Part shown: positions 1 to 7,690 of the stretch, piece after piece | Numbering within the stretch: the stretch's first letter is position 1 | Layout: each line of letters opens with the position of its first letter | Assembly (NCBI RefSeq): GCF_030931715.1 | Contig: NZ_CP133261.1 | Location: 248,001-312,000, forward strand | Source: Tissierella sp. MB52-C2 | GTDB taxonomy: Bacteria; Bacillota; Clostridia; Tissierellales; Tissierellaceae | Length of the DNA stretch: 64,000 bases | Direction: 5' to 3' | Made by a program: the position numbers and the translations under genes | The notes under the pieces: model-generated | Databases searched by the model: none | What the model saw: only the letters and a program-made list of their open reading frames with translations | What the model was told of the DNA's origin: nothing

Positions 1-44
1 TGCTATTAATATGTGCATATATAAAAGACTAAAGGAGTGTTAAT

Positions 45-767
45 ATGAATTTTAATCAAAAATGGGAGATTATCGACCTAACTCAAGAAATTTATCAAGG
101 TATGCCACTGTTTGGTATACATCAGCCAACATTTATAATGACAAACCAAACTCATGAAGAGAACATGAAGGCTACTGGCAGTGAAACATTAGGATTTTAT
201 GCAAGAAATATTTTAATGAGTGAACATGCTGGAACTCACTCAGATGCAGTTATTGAGTATAAGCCAGGTGGAGCTCCAATGGAGGATATGCCTTTGGAAT
301 ATTTCTTCGGTGATGCTATATGTGTTGATTTGAGACATATTAGATATCCAGACTATATAGAAATAAAAGATATTGAAGAGGCTCTAGAAAAACATGGCTT
401 AGAAATCAAGAAAGGTGATATTTTCATAATGTATACAGGACATTATGATAGGACATATCCAGACAATGGATACGGTGGACTAAGTGCAAAACATTCAGGA
501 GTTTCTTATGAGTCAGCAAAATGGTTAGCAGAAAAAGGAGTAGTAAATATTGCTGTTGATTCACCAGCAATTGACCAAACTCCAGATGATTTAGATTTCT
601 CAGGCCATCTAGTATGTGGAGAATATGATATTACAAATACAGAGCATTTATGTAATTTAGATAAAGTTGTTGGAAAGAGATTTGTATATATGGGATTACC
701 TTTAAAGATTAGAGGCGGAACAGGTTCTCCAGTTAGAGCAATTGCATTATTACCTAAGAACGAATAA
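45..767 (+). CDS. Cyclase-family (PF04199) metal-dependent hydrolase, copy 1
   Basis: 240-aa cytosolic protein of the cyclase / kynurenine formamidase / isatin hydrolase family. The family metal-binding motif is present as HAGTHSD (about residues 61-67), with a downstream DSPAIDQTPDD segment. Known members hydrolyse amides or lactams with Zn or Mn. It starts with ATG after AAAGGAGTG. It closely resembles the gene at 38196-38891, which sits next to the microcompartment operon (shared stretches include GVVNI and IDQTPDD), so both probably act on the same kind of substrate. I infer a ring-opening hydrolase, possibly for 4-imidazolone in purine breakdown. Kynurenine formamidase is the alternative, but no other tryptophan-degradation gene is nearby. 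Family is secure; substrate is a guess. Confidence 0.85.
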   Translation: MNFNQKWEIIDLTQEIYQGMPLFGIHQPTFIMTNQTHEENMKATGSETLGFYARNILMSEHAGTHSDAVIEYKPGGAPMEDMPLEYFFGDAICVDLRHIRYPDYIEIKDIEEALEKHGLEIKKGDIFIMYTGHYDRTYPDNGYGGLSAKHSGVSYESAKWLAEKGVVNIAVDSPAIDQTPDDLDFSGHLVCGEYDITNTEHLCNLDKVVGKRFVYMGLPLKIRGGTGSPVRAIALLPKNE

Positions 768-814
768 TTATTATCGCTAGTATCTCTAAAGAGATACTAG
801 CGATAATAATTATT
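763..814. terminator. 25-bp perfect inverted repeat at the end of the cyclase gene
   Basis: Arms 763-787 and 790-814 are perfectly complementary with a 2-nt centre and overlap the stop codon. No T-tract follows, so it may protect the mRNA 3' end or act as a bidirectional terminator rather than a classical Rho-independent one. Confidence 0.6.
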
Positions 815-1032
815 CATATGTACTAGGAAGATTCTTTGAATCAAAGATACTAGGAAATAAAGGATAAGCATAATATAATAAATAATAAATATCATATGAA
901 TAGGTTAAAGAAAGATTTTTCTTTAACTTCTTTTAATTTACCATAAATATATTTAATTTATTTGGGAATATATACTTAAATAAGGGAATATATAAATAAA
1001 TATTAAATATTAGGAAGTAAGGGGTGGAAATA
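815..1032. other. Intergenic region with direct repeat and second hairpin
   Basis: Contains a 9-bp direct repeat TACTAGGAA (821-829 and 848-856) and a perfect 10-bp hairpin at 904-913/918-927 followed by TTCTTTTAATTT, a plausible terminator for the cyclase gene. The remainder is AT-rich and should hold the promoter of the next gene; I cannot pick a convincing one. Confidence 0.4.
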
Positions 1033-1524
1033 ATGGGAAAGTATAATATGGAAGAATTACATGAACAAACCATAGCAATGCTTGAAAGAAGAGGCGTAAA
1101 ATTAGAAGATATAGGAGAAATAGTATTACTGCTTCAGAAAAATTATTATCCTGATTTAACATTGGAGTTCTGTGTAGAGAATATTAAAGCTGTACTTACA
1201 AAGCGAGAGATAATCCATGCTATTTTAACAGGAATAGCTTTAGATGAATTGGCAGAAAAAAAACTATTACCAGAACCACTTCAAGATATAGTTGAATCTG
1301 ATGAAGGATTATATGGAATTGATGAAATAATTCCTCTATCTATAGTAAATGTCTATGGAACCATAGGACTTACAAATTATGGATACTTAGATAAAGAAAA
1401 GATTGGAATCATAAAAAAAATAGATGGAATGAAGGGCGTTGCAGTTCATACATTTTTAGATGATTTAATTGCAGCCATAGCAGCTGCAACTGCTAGTAAG
1501 ATTGCCCATTCAAGAAAAGATTAA
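1033..1524 (+). CDS. pgpA: Phosphatidylglycerophosphatase A family protein (YutG-like)
   Basis: 163 aa. Carries the conserved PgpA/YutG core: S-x-VNVYG-x-IG-x-TNYGY in the middle and a C-terminal VHTFLDDL followed by an Ala-rich segment. The family removes the phosphate from phosphatidylglycerophosphate in phospholipid synthesis; Gram-positive YutG members are soluble-looking and may have other phosphatase substrates. I chose ATG at 1033 because AAGGGGTGG lies about 5-8 nt upstream; a GTG at 1024 lies inside that ribosome-binding site. Alone in its transcription unit, convergent with the peptidase gene. Confidence 0.8.
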   Translation: MGKYNMEELHEQTIAMLERRGVKLEDIGEIVLLLQKNYYPDLTLEFCVENIKAVLTKREIIHAILTGIALDELAEKKLLPEPLQDIVESDEGLYGIDEIIPLSIVNVYGTIGLTNYGYLDKEKIGIIKKIDGMKGVAVHTFLDDLIAAIAAATASKIAHSRKD

Positions 1525-1555
1525 AAAATAGGTTCGATTAATCGAACCTATTTTT
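1524..1555. terminator. Bidirectional terminator
   Basis: A 32-bp palindrome with an AGGTTCGAT core, A-rich on the left and T-rich on the right, between convergent genes. Confidence 0.85.
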
Positions 1556-1557
1556 AA

Positions 1558-2667
1558 TTATATGCTTTCTTCAATTATTGCAGCAACCAACTGACTAGTT
1601 TTAACTAAATCTTCTATGGCTATATATTCATCTACACTATGAGCATTAAACATACCAATTCCAAGGGTAGCTGTTTTGATTCCTTTTCCATTGAATATAT
1701 TAGTATCAGAGCCACCACCTGTAGAACAAGGTCTATATGAAATATTTAACTTATTCATAGCTTTTTCTATTGTCTTTAACATAGGTTCTTCTTTATCTAA
1801 TTTAAAAGTAGGATATGAATAGTTTACTTCAGTATCTACTGTGCCATTGAAAGATTTAGTGGCTTCCTCCATGGTATCAACCATATGTTTAACTTGATTG
1901 TTTAGCTTTTCTTCATCTAAACTACGAGCTTCAAATTCTATTTCAACTAAATCTGCAACAATATTAGTTGCAGCACCACCTTTTATAATTCCTACATTTG
2001 CAGTGGTCTCTTCATCTATTCTAAGTAAATTCATTTTATCTATGGCTCTTGAGGCAATTTGAATAGCACTTATACCTTTTTCTGGACTAAGACCAGCATG
2101 GGCTGCTTTTCCATGAAATTTTGCAAAGATTTGAGCTTGGGAAGGTCCCTGAACATTTACTCCTCCGATTTCTCCACTAGCATCTAATATAAAGGCTGTT
2201 TTAGATTTTATCTTAGAGTAGTCCAAATATTTAGATCCATATAGCCCAACTTCTTCACATATGGTGAATACTACTTCTATATCACCGTGAGGCATATTAT
2301 TTTCTTTTATATATTTGATTCCCTCTAAAATACCAACTATACCAGCCTTATCATCAGCAGAAAGAATGGTATTTCCTTTAGATTTGACAATACCATTTTC
2401 AATAATAGGTTCAATATTTTCACATGGAGTTACAGTATCTAGATGAGCACAGAACATAATAGGAGCTGCCTCTTTATTTCCCTTCAAATATCCAATAAGA
2501 TTTCCAGTATCTGAATTTGCCTTTATACCTGCATCGTCAACTGTTACATCGAAACCTAAAAACTCCATATCCTCTTTAACTTTTTTAGCAAAGTTTCCTT
2601 CTTTATAACTAGGACTTGATATTTTTACATAATCTAAAAATCTTGATAAAACTTCATCCTTATTCAA
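1558..2667 (-). CDS. Peptidase T-like M20 metallopeptidase
   Basis: 369-aa dinuclear-zinc peptidase of the M20 family (PepT-like). Metal-binding landmarks occur in order: AHLDTV (about residue 75), SADDKAG, CEEVG, an LDASG Asp, and a C-terminal FNAHSVDE His. Likely a cytosolic di- or tripeptidase supplying amino acids. It starts with TTG at 2667 with GGGAGG 8 nt upstream. That ribosome-binding site is inside a 23-bp hairpin (2676-2723). The upstream gene on the same strand is a solute symporter, suggesting joint uptake and hydrolysis of nitrogenous substrates. Substrate specificity cannot be read from sequence. Confidence 0.85.
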   Translation of the reverse strand: MNKDEVLSRFLDYVKISSPSYKEGNFAKKVKEDMEFLGFDVTVDDAGIKANSDTGNLIGYLKGNKEAAPIMFCAHLDTVTPCENIEPIIENGIVKSKGNTILSADDKAGIVGILEGIKYIKENNMPHGDIEVVFTICEEVGLYGSKYLDYSKIKSKTAFILDASGEIGGVNVQGPSQAQIFAKFHGKAAHAGLSPEKGISAIQIASRAIDKMNLLRIDEETTANVGIIKGGAATNIVADLVEIEFEARSLDEEKLNNQVKHMVDTMEEATKSFNGTVDTEVNYSYPTFKLDKEEPMLKTIEKAMNKLNISYRPCSTGGGSDTNIFNGKGIKTATLGIGMFNAHSVDEYIAIEDLVKTSQLVAAIIEESI

Positions 2668-2675
2668 ATTAAAAT

Positions 2676-2723
2676 CCTCCCATCTATAGTATGATTTATG
2701 TAAATCATACTATAGATGGGAGG
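2676..2723 (-). promoter_or_regulatory. 23-bp hairpin sequestering the peptidase ribosome-binding site
   Basis: Arms 2676-2698 and 2701-2723 are perfectly complementary. On the minus-strand transcript the 3' arm ends in GGGAGG, the ribosome-binding site of the peptidase, paired with CCTCCC of the 5' arm. No T-tract follows, so translational control or mRNA processing is more likely than termination. Confidence 0.6.
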
Positions 2724-2741
2724 TGATTTCAAATATAAGTT

Positions 2742-3911
2742 TTATTTAACTAGTTTGTTTCCAGAAATTTTATTTACCATAAGAGCTATAGCTCCATCTC
2801 CAGTTACGTTTGTTGCAGTACCAAAACTATCTTGGGCAACATATAAAGCTATCATTAGTGAAAGCATAGGCTGTGGGAAACCTAACATAGTTTCCAGAAG
2901 TCCTAAAGCTGCAATAACTGCGCCACCAGGAACTCCAGGAGCTGCAACCATAGTGATACCAAGCATTAGTATAAATGGAAAGAAAGATACAAAGCTTATA
3001 GCCATGCCATTTAACATCATTATAGCCATAGAACAAGAAACTAAAGTGATTGTACTTCCAGATAAGTGTATAGTAGCACATAGAGGAATTACAAAGTCAG
3101 CAATATCATCTTTAACTCCATTTTTCTTAGTTTGGGCCAGTGTAACAGGTATAGTAGCTGCTGATGATTGAGTTCCAATAGCTGTTAAATACGCAGGAAT
3201 CATATTTTTTAACATTCTTATAGGATTACCTCCAGCTATTGTACCACCAATGAAGAATTGGATAACTAATGTAATTATATGAAGTGCAATTACCATTAGG
3301 AATACCTTTGAGAATACAGAAAGAATAGTCACTACTTGACCTGCATAAGTCATGTTTGCAAATATTCCAGCTATATGAAAAGGTAATAAAGGTATTACTA
3401 TACTGTTTATAAGCTTTTCAATTATCTCTTGGAAATCATTCATAAATTTCTTTAATGTATCACCTTTAATTGCTGCAATACCAAGTCCTAAAGTAAATGC
3501 AAGTAATAAGGCTGTCATAACATCAAATATAGGTGGCATTTCAACTGTAAAAAATCCAGTTAGTAAAGCCTCTTCAGGATTAGCAGCATTTAGGCTTAAA
3601 CTGCCTAATTTTAAGAAAGTTGGCAATATAATGGAACCTGCAAAGTATGCTAAACTACCTGAAAGAATAGTGGAACCATAGGCAATTCCTGCAGTAATAG
3701 CCAATAGCTTTCCAGCTCCATCACCTAGATCACCAATTCCAGGGGCAACAAACCCTATGATGATTAATGGTATAGCAAACCCTAAGAAGTTGCCAAATAT
3801 GCCATTGAAGGTTGCAAGGACCCTAACGGACCACTGTGGTCCAAAACTTCCTATTAGTATACCAATAATTATGGCAATAATTAGTTTAGGTAGTAAGCCT
3901 AATTTTTTCAA
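2742..3911 (-). CDS. Dicarboxylate/amino acid:cation symporter family transporter
   Basis: 389-aa membrane protein of the DAACS (glutamate/serine/aspartate:Na+ symporter) type. It is hydrophobic throughout, with about eight membrane segments and a Ser/Thr-rich re-entrant segment near residue 245 (TAIGTQSSAATIP), typical of this family, followed by a second small-residue-rich loop. Starts with TTG at 3911 behind GGAGGAGATTATT. Likely co-transcribed with the downstream peptidase gene. Substrate (acidic amino acid, serine/threonine or dicarboxylate) is not resolvable. Confidence 0.85.
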   Translation of the reverse strand: MKKLGLLPKLIIAIIIGILIGSFGPQWSVRVLATFNGIFGNFLGFAIPLIIIGFVAPGIGDLGDGAGKLLAITAGIAYGSTILSGSLAYFAGSIILPTFLKLGSLSLNAANPEEALLTGFFTVEMPPIFDVMTALLLAFTLGLGIAAIKGDTLKKFMNDFQEIIEKLINSIVIPLLPFHIAGIFANMTYAGQVVTILSVFSKVFLMVIALHIITLVIQFFIGGTIAGGNPIRMLKNMIPAYLTAIGTQSSAATIPVTLAQTKKNGVKDDIADFVIPLCATIHLSGSTITLVSCSMAIMMLNGMAISFVSFFPFILMLGITMVAAPGVPGGAVIAALGLLETMLGFPQPMLSLMIALYVAQDSFGTATNVTGDGAIALMVNKISGNKLVK

Positions 3912-4120
3912 AATAATCTCCTCCTTCGTAAGATTTATAATATTATATCACTAATTCCGTTATGTAATACCCTACAAATTTTGAAAGTAAACTCAGAATA
4001 TGCAATTAATACAAATAATAATATAAGTATAAGTTTTTAAATTATCTTAAAGGGTACATATATATGAAGAGGCGGTTAATAAATATAGTTTAATAAAAGA
4101 ATTGACATAAAGGAGGAAAT

Positions 4121-4819
4121 ATGATTAGTTTAGGAGATGTTTCTATACCCATAGCTTTTGGGGCAGGGTTTCTGTCTTTTTTTTCCCCATGTATACTTCC
4201 CCTAATACCAGCTTATATAATGTATATTACTGGTGTTGATATGGAAGATGAACTAGAAAAGAAAAGATTATTTGCTTTAACGAGAACCTTTGGATTTATA
4301 ATAGGCTTTACAATTATTTTTATGATAATGGGCACATCTGCCAGTTTTCTAGGTAAGATATTTGTAAAAAATAAAGAAGCCTTCAGTAAAATCAGTGGGA
4401 TTATTATAATCCTATTTGGATTAAATATGATGGGAATATTGAAACTTAGATTTTTAAACTTTGAAAGAAGGGCTAAGGCGCCTAAGAAAGTCACTAATTG
4501 GTTTAGTTCTATTCTAATGGGAATGGCATTTGCAGCTGGATGGACTCCTTGCTTTGGACCAGTATTGGCATCAATACTTATGTATGCAGGTGGGGCTTCT
4601 ACTATTTCAAAGGGAATCTATTTACTACTGGTATATTCTATAGGAATGGCAATACCATTTATATTGACTGCATTATTTATAAATGGGTTTACCAGACTAA
4701 TGAATAAGGCGGATAAGTTTATGAAATATATTCCAATAATTAGTGGACTCATTATGGTTGTATTTGGATTACTTGTGTTTTTTAATAAGGTGATAAATAT
4801 AAGTAGATTTTTGCAATAA
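4121..4819 (+). CDS. ccdA: CcdA-type thiol-disulfide membrane transporter
   Basis: 232-aa, six-helix membrane protein that carries reducing equivalents across the membrane. The two functional cysteines are visible in FSPCILP (about residue 25, helix 1) and GWTPCFGP (about residue 145, helix 4). Strong ribosome-binding site AAAGGAGGAAAT before ATG. It is followed after 10 nt by a TlpA-like lipoprotein, its likely redox partner outside the membrane. With no cytochrome c genes here, the pair probably serves repair of extracytoplasmic disulfides or peroxide defence. Confidence 0.9.
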   Translation: MISLGDVSIPIAFGAGFLSFFSPCILPLIPAYIMYITGVDMEDELEKKRLFALTRTFGFIIGFTIIFMIMGTSASFLGKIFVKNKEAFSKISGIIIILFGLNMMGILKLRFLNFERRAKAPKKVTNWFSSILMGMAFAAGWTPCFGPVLASILMYAGGASTISKGIYLLLVYSIGMAIPFILTALFINGFTRLMNKADKFMKYIPIISGLIMVVFGLLVFFNKVINISRFLQ

Positions 4820-4829
4820 GGAGGAGAAT

Positions 4830-5393
4830 ATGAAAAAAATATTGATAATGATTTTGGCATTAACGCTATTTATAGGAGGATGCGGTAAACAAGATAAAGA
4901 AGAGGATATAAATCAGGTAGAAAACAATATAGAAGATGGTCAAACCCCTGATGAACAAACACCAGAGGAAGATGAAGATATAATAATAGAGGCTCCAGAT
5001 TTTACTCTTAAAAATTTACAGGGTGAAGAAGTATCCTTATCAGATTATAGAGGTAAAATAGTTCTAATAAACTTCTGGGCTACTTGGTGTACTTGGTGTG
5101 ATAAGGAAATGCCAGATTTACAAAGGCTAGATAATGAAAATGATGATTTAGTAGTTCTTGCAGTAGATGTAATGGAAGATAAGAAAACTGTTGAAAAATA
5201 TATTGAGGAAGGAAAATATGAATTTGAAGTAGTTTTAGATGAAGATGGAGAAGTATCACAGACTTATTTAGTAAGTGGATTTCCTACATCTTATTTTGTA
5301 GACAAAGATGGAATATTATTAGGTGGAGTGCCAGGAGCAATGACTTATGATGATATGGTTAAAATATTAGAAAGCATAAGGGGAGAAGAATAA
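4830..5393 (+). CDS. TlpA/ResA-like thioredoxin-fold lipoprotein
   Basis: 187 aa. Lipoprotein signal peptide ends in IGGC (Cys18), followed by an acidic linker to about residue 52 and an AhpC/TSA-thioredoxin fold with active site WCTWC (about residues 87-91) and the cis-proline region GFPTSYF. It is an extracytoplasmic membrane-anchored thiol-disulfide oxidoreductase. Directly follows ccdA, which would keep it reduced; a ResA-like reductase is the closest functional type. Confidence 0.88.
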   Translation: MKKILIMILALTLFIGGCGKQDKEEDINQVENNIEDGQTPDEQTPEEDEDIIIEAPDFTLKNLQGEEVSLSDYRGKIVLINFWATWCTWCDKEMPDLQRLDNENDDLVVLAVDVMEDKKTVEKYIEEGKYEFEVVLDEDGEVSQTYLVSGFPTSYFVDKDGILLGGVPGAMTYDDMVKILESIRGEE

Positions 5394-5414
5394 GACAGGA
5401 TATATCCTGTCTTA
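5391..5414 (+). terminator. Hairpin terminator after the ccdA/tlpA-like pair
   Basis: A 24-bp perfect palindrome with AAGACAGGAT arms begins at the stop codon of the lipoprotein gene. It also lies between this gene and the convergent transposase remnant. Confidence 0.7.
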
Positions 5415-5740
5415 TTCAGATTGTTGACTTATTGCTTCTTGGTTGCAAAAATCAAGAAGCAATTTCAAGTTCACAAAATTTTTTTCAAAACCTTCAAATA
5501 TTGACACAAACAAGCGGAAAAGCAAAGGGGTTAAGTCGTTCTTCCGCAACCTATTTGCCAATTTTTTAGGATTCATACAAGCAAATAAGAGGTTTAGTTC
5601 CATTTTCACTCGGTCTAAACCTTTATGCTGGCATAACGAATACCATGAAGCTCCTTAGCATCTGCAAAGACCAGTTCAATAGTTTGGCTTCGGAGTGCAT
5701 AGAGTTCCTTGCTCCCTACGGTATTATACTTATTAGCCAT
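5412..5740 (-). pseudogene. C-terminal remnant of an IS1182-type transposase
   Basis: On the minus strand, a 41-codon reading frame (5740-5615) encodes LYALRSQTIE, VFADAKE and LHGIRY. It breaks at a stop, and the next frame (through 5412) continues with LDRVKMELNLLFACMN then KKLAN. In order these match the conserved C-terminus of IS1182-family DDE transposases (RSQTIERVFADAKEKHGMRY ... FACMNLKKLA). One single-base frameshift separates the halves and the N-terminal two thirds are missing. This is family recognition from memory. It marks past insertion activity at the edge of the composition-shifted DUF6273/MerR patch. Confidence 0.75.
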
Positions 5741-5748
5741 AATTCAAA

Positions 5749-6360
5749 TTATATATTTAACCACAAAGCGGGACGAACGCCGCCTGTACATTTGCCATCG
5801 CTGATGTTGCCTTTCAATATATTGTTGCCTTGGATACCTATATTACCGTTAGTCCCAAAGATGTACACGGCTTTTACATTAACACGGCCGGGCGACCGAA
5901 GCCACCACCACCAACCCCATTCTTTACCCTGAAGTCTTGCTATTCGCTTACTGTTGTTTTCATCTTTTCTTTCAAACCAATATCTTTGATTTTTTCCTCG
6001 ATTTTGCAGTTTTGAACGGCTATCACCGAAATATTTGCACACTTCCTCAAGGCTTAATAAAAATATACTATCTTGCGTATCTGCTCCGCCCTTTGAACCA
6101 TACCACTGATTGTCAAGATTTTTATTTATTACCGGAATTATCCTTGATTTATCAGTTGCGTTGAATTTGTCATAAAATTCACCATTAAGATATTTTCTTA
6201 ACGCGCAGTCAGCCCATGTTATATCTTTATAAGCATCATGGTAAGGACGTTGTTCTATTATTTCTTCAGTTATAATCAAAGCCGCATTGTTTTTTATGTC
6301 AAGCACACGCCAGTTGTAGTCACCAAATGATATTATCGAATCAATTTTATAATTTTCCAT
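5749..6360 (-). CDS. DUF6273 domain protein
   Basis: 203 aa, function unknown. The N-terminal part holds WRVLDI and RKYLNGEFYDKF. The C-terminal part holds WWWWLRSPG and ends GVRPALWLNI, a layout typical of DUF6273 proteins, whose C-terminus resembles a C-type-lectin-like fold. I chose ATG 6360 because AAGGAGAAGGACA precedes it; it overlaps the end of the MerR gene by 14 bp, so the two are translationally coupled. The segment is visibly more GC-rich than its surroundings and lies beside a transposase remnant, suggesting transfer. A role in sensing or binding is a guess. Confidence 0.7.
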   Translation of the reverse strand: MENYKIDSIISFGDYNWRVLDIKNNAALIITEEIIEQRPYHDAYKDITWADCALRKYLNGEFYDKFNATDKSRIIPVINKNLDNQWYGSKGGADTQDSIFLLSLEEVCKYFGDSRSKLQNRGKNQRYWFERKDENNSKRIARLQGKEWGWWWWLRSPGRVNVKAVYIFGTNGNIGIQGNNILKGNISDGKCTGGVRPALWLNI

Positions 6361-7354
6361 TGTCCTTCTCCTTAATAGGGAATAATAAATCAAGCTGTAA
6401 ATTTTCCATTTTACCACCTTTTTGTGCAAAATTATAAAAATTCAATGTTTCTTCAAATCCCTGCCCCGCACTGGTTTCTGGCGATGTCCAGCGTGGGGAA
6501 CCCCAGTCGTTATCATACTTATCACTTGCATTAACCCATTCTCTTAATAAACGCCAATCTTCAAAATCCCATGTCCTCAATACATGCGCAGCATATAACC
6601 CACCGTTAAAGGTTCGCTTTACTAAAGGCATAGGTATTTCTATGTCGTTGGGAACAGATACCCACCCTTCATATACATGTGATGGTTCTCCGATTGCTAT
6701 TGCCTCCTTAGAGCAGTCAAAACCAAAACTTCGGGCGTCGGGTTTAATTTTTAACAATCCACTATCTTTTATAAATTGATTAATCATGTCCATCGCTTTG
6801 CCTTCACAGCCTTCTCCCGATGCGTAAGCGGCAGCCACGGTCATAGGCGGAAGGTAAACAATCCGTACATCTTTGTCTTCAAGTTTACTAAGCTTCTCGC
6901 TTGCGTGGTTAAGTTGTTCCATTGACTTTTCCTCCTTGAAATTAATTTTAGAGACAGTCAATGAATCTACAATTTCTAATAAGCCTTCATCATCTGGTAG
7001 TGCGAATATTGCGCTTCCAAGATTTAGATGTTCGATAAAGGCTTTAATAATGCTACGGATAGTGGAGAGTGCGGTAATTTCGTCCTCAATTTCCATAAGG
7101 TTGTGCTCAAAGGCTTCGATTGCAACACGCACATCTGTGCTTTGCAGAATCCTGGCAATCTGTTTAAGAGGTATCCTTAGTTTGCGTAGAATAATAATCT
7201 GATGCAGACGTGTAATGGTTTCCATATCATATGCACGATAAGCAAAACCTTCTTTTTTCACAGGTGTTATCAACCCTATTTGCTCGTAATATCTAAGTGT
7301 CCGGGTTGAAATTGAAAAATATTTAGATACTTGACTTATGGTTTGCAGTTCCAT
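6347..7354 (-). CDS. MerR-family regulator with GyrI-like effector domain
   Basis: 335 aa. Residues 1-70 form a MerR winged helix (TISQVSKYFSISTRTLRYYEQ), then a coiled coil to about residue 115, then a C-terminal region (about 155-330) resembling the GyrI-like/BmrR effector-binding fold that senses small molecules. ATG at 7354 has AGGGGGG six nt upstream; an ATG at 7372 would overlap that site. Its own promoter has the 19-bp spacer and palindromic operator characteristic of MerR control, so it is probably autoregulated together with the coupled DUF6273 gene. It may sense a drug or hydrophobic cation. Confidence 0.88.
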   Translation of the reverse strand: MELQTISQVSKYFSISTRTLRYYEQIGLITPVKKEGFAYRAYDMETITRLHQIIILRKLRIPLKQIARILQSTDVRVAIEAFEHNLMEIEDEITALSTIRSIIKAFIEHLNLGSAIFALPDDEGLLEIVDSLTVSKINFKEEKSMEQLNHASEKLSKLEDKDVRIVYLPPMTVAAAYASGEGCEGKAMDMINQFIKDSGLLKIKPDARSFGFDCSKEAIAIGEPSHVYEGWVSVPNDIEIPMPLVKRTFNGGLYAAHVLRTWDFEDWRLLREWVNASDKYDNDWGSPRWTSPETSAGQGFEETLNFYNFAQKGGKMENLQLDLLFPIKEKDNGKL

Positions 7355-7377
7355 GACTATCCCCCCTTTCAATTATA

Positions 7378-7408
7378 AGTATATAGGTTGACGCGACGTC
7401 AAAGTCAA
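7378..7408 (-). promoter_or_regulatory. MerR-type promoter with 19-bp spacer and operator
   Basis: On the minus strand, -35 TTGACT (7408-7403) and -10 TATACT (7383-7378) are separated by exactly 19 bp. A perfect palindrome TTGACG-TCG-CGTCAA (7402-7388) occupies the spacer. This over-long spacer with an internal dyad is the signature of promoters that MerR-family activators untwist. Confidence 0.8.
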
Positions 7409-7660
7409 GAAAGAAATCAAGAAATTCGTTTTAAAAACCCACGGAAAACCAAGATTATGCTTGCCGTGCAGATAATATAAAATTTGTTCGCTACTGTAAT
7501 AAAATCAGTGTATCATATTTAAAATTTCTTTTCTACAGTTGGATTAAAAAATTCGGGCAAGTAATGTGTATATTATCTGACTAATAATCAGTATAGTATA
7601 ATTCTTTTACTAATCATAGATATTAAAAAGCCATCAACATATAGAATGTCGACGGCCTGA
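7409..7660. other. Intergenic region without a recognisable gene
   Basis: Mixed-composition sequence between the MerR promoter and the exporter operon's terminator. There is an imperfect hairpin around 7630-7656 (GCCATCAACAT against ATGTCGACGGC). I see no coding potential and no recognisable RNA. Confidence 0.4.
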
Positions 7661-7690
7661 AATAAGGCAGGAAATCCTGTCTTATTTTTT
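7661..7690. terminator. Terminator of the ABC exporter operon
   Basis: Stem 7661-7672/7675-7686 with one G·U-type mismatch and a T-run on the plus strand; it overlaps the stop codon of the last permease gene. Confidence 0.7.

Noticed and set aside
45-767. Kynurenine formamidase of tryptophan degradation
   Set aside because: No other kynurenine-pathway genes occur, and the close paralogue is linked to the microcompartment operon.
2716-3171. A 151-codon plus-strand reading frame
   Set aside because: It lies antisense to the symporter gene, whose membrane helices and family motifs are clear, and it has no recognisable domain.
5615-5740. A 41-codon minus-strand reading frame as a separate small gene
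   Set aside because: Its sequence is the conserved C-terminal block of an IS1182 transposase that continues after a frameshift.
5749-6360. DUF6273 protein as a diversity-generating retroelement target (C-type-lectin-like VRPAL ending)
   Set aside because: No reverse transcriptase, template repeat or accessory gene is present nearby.
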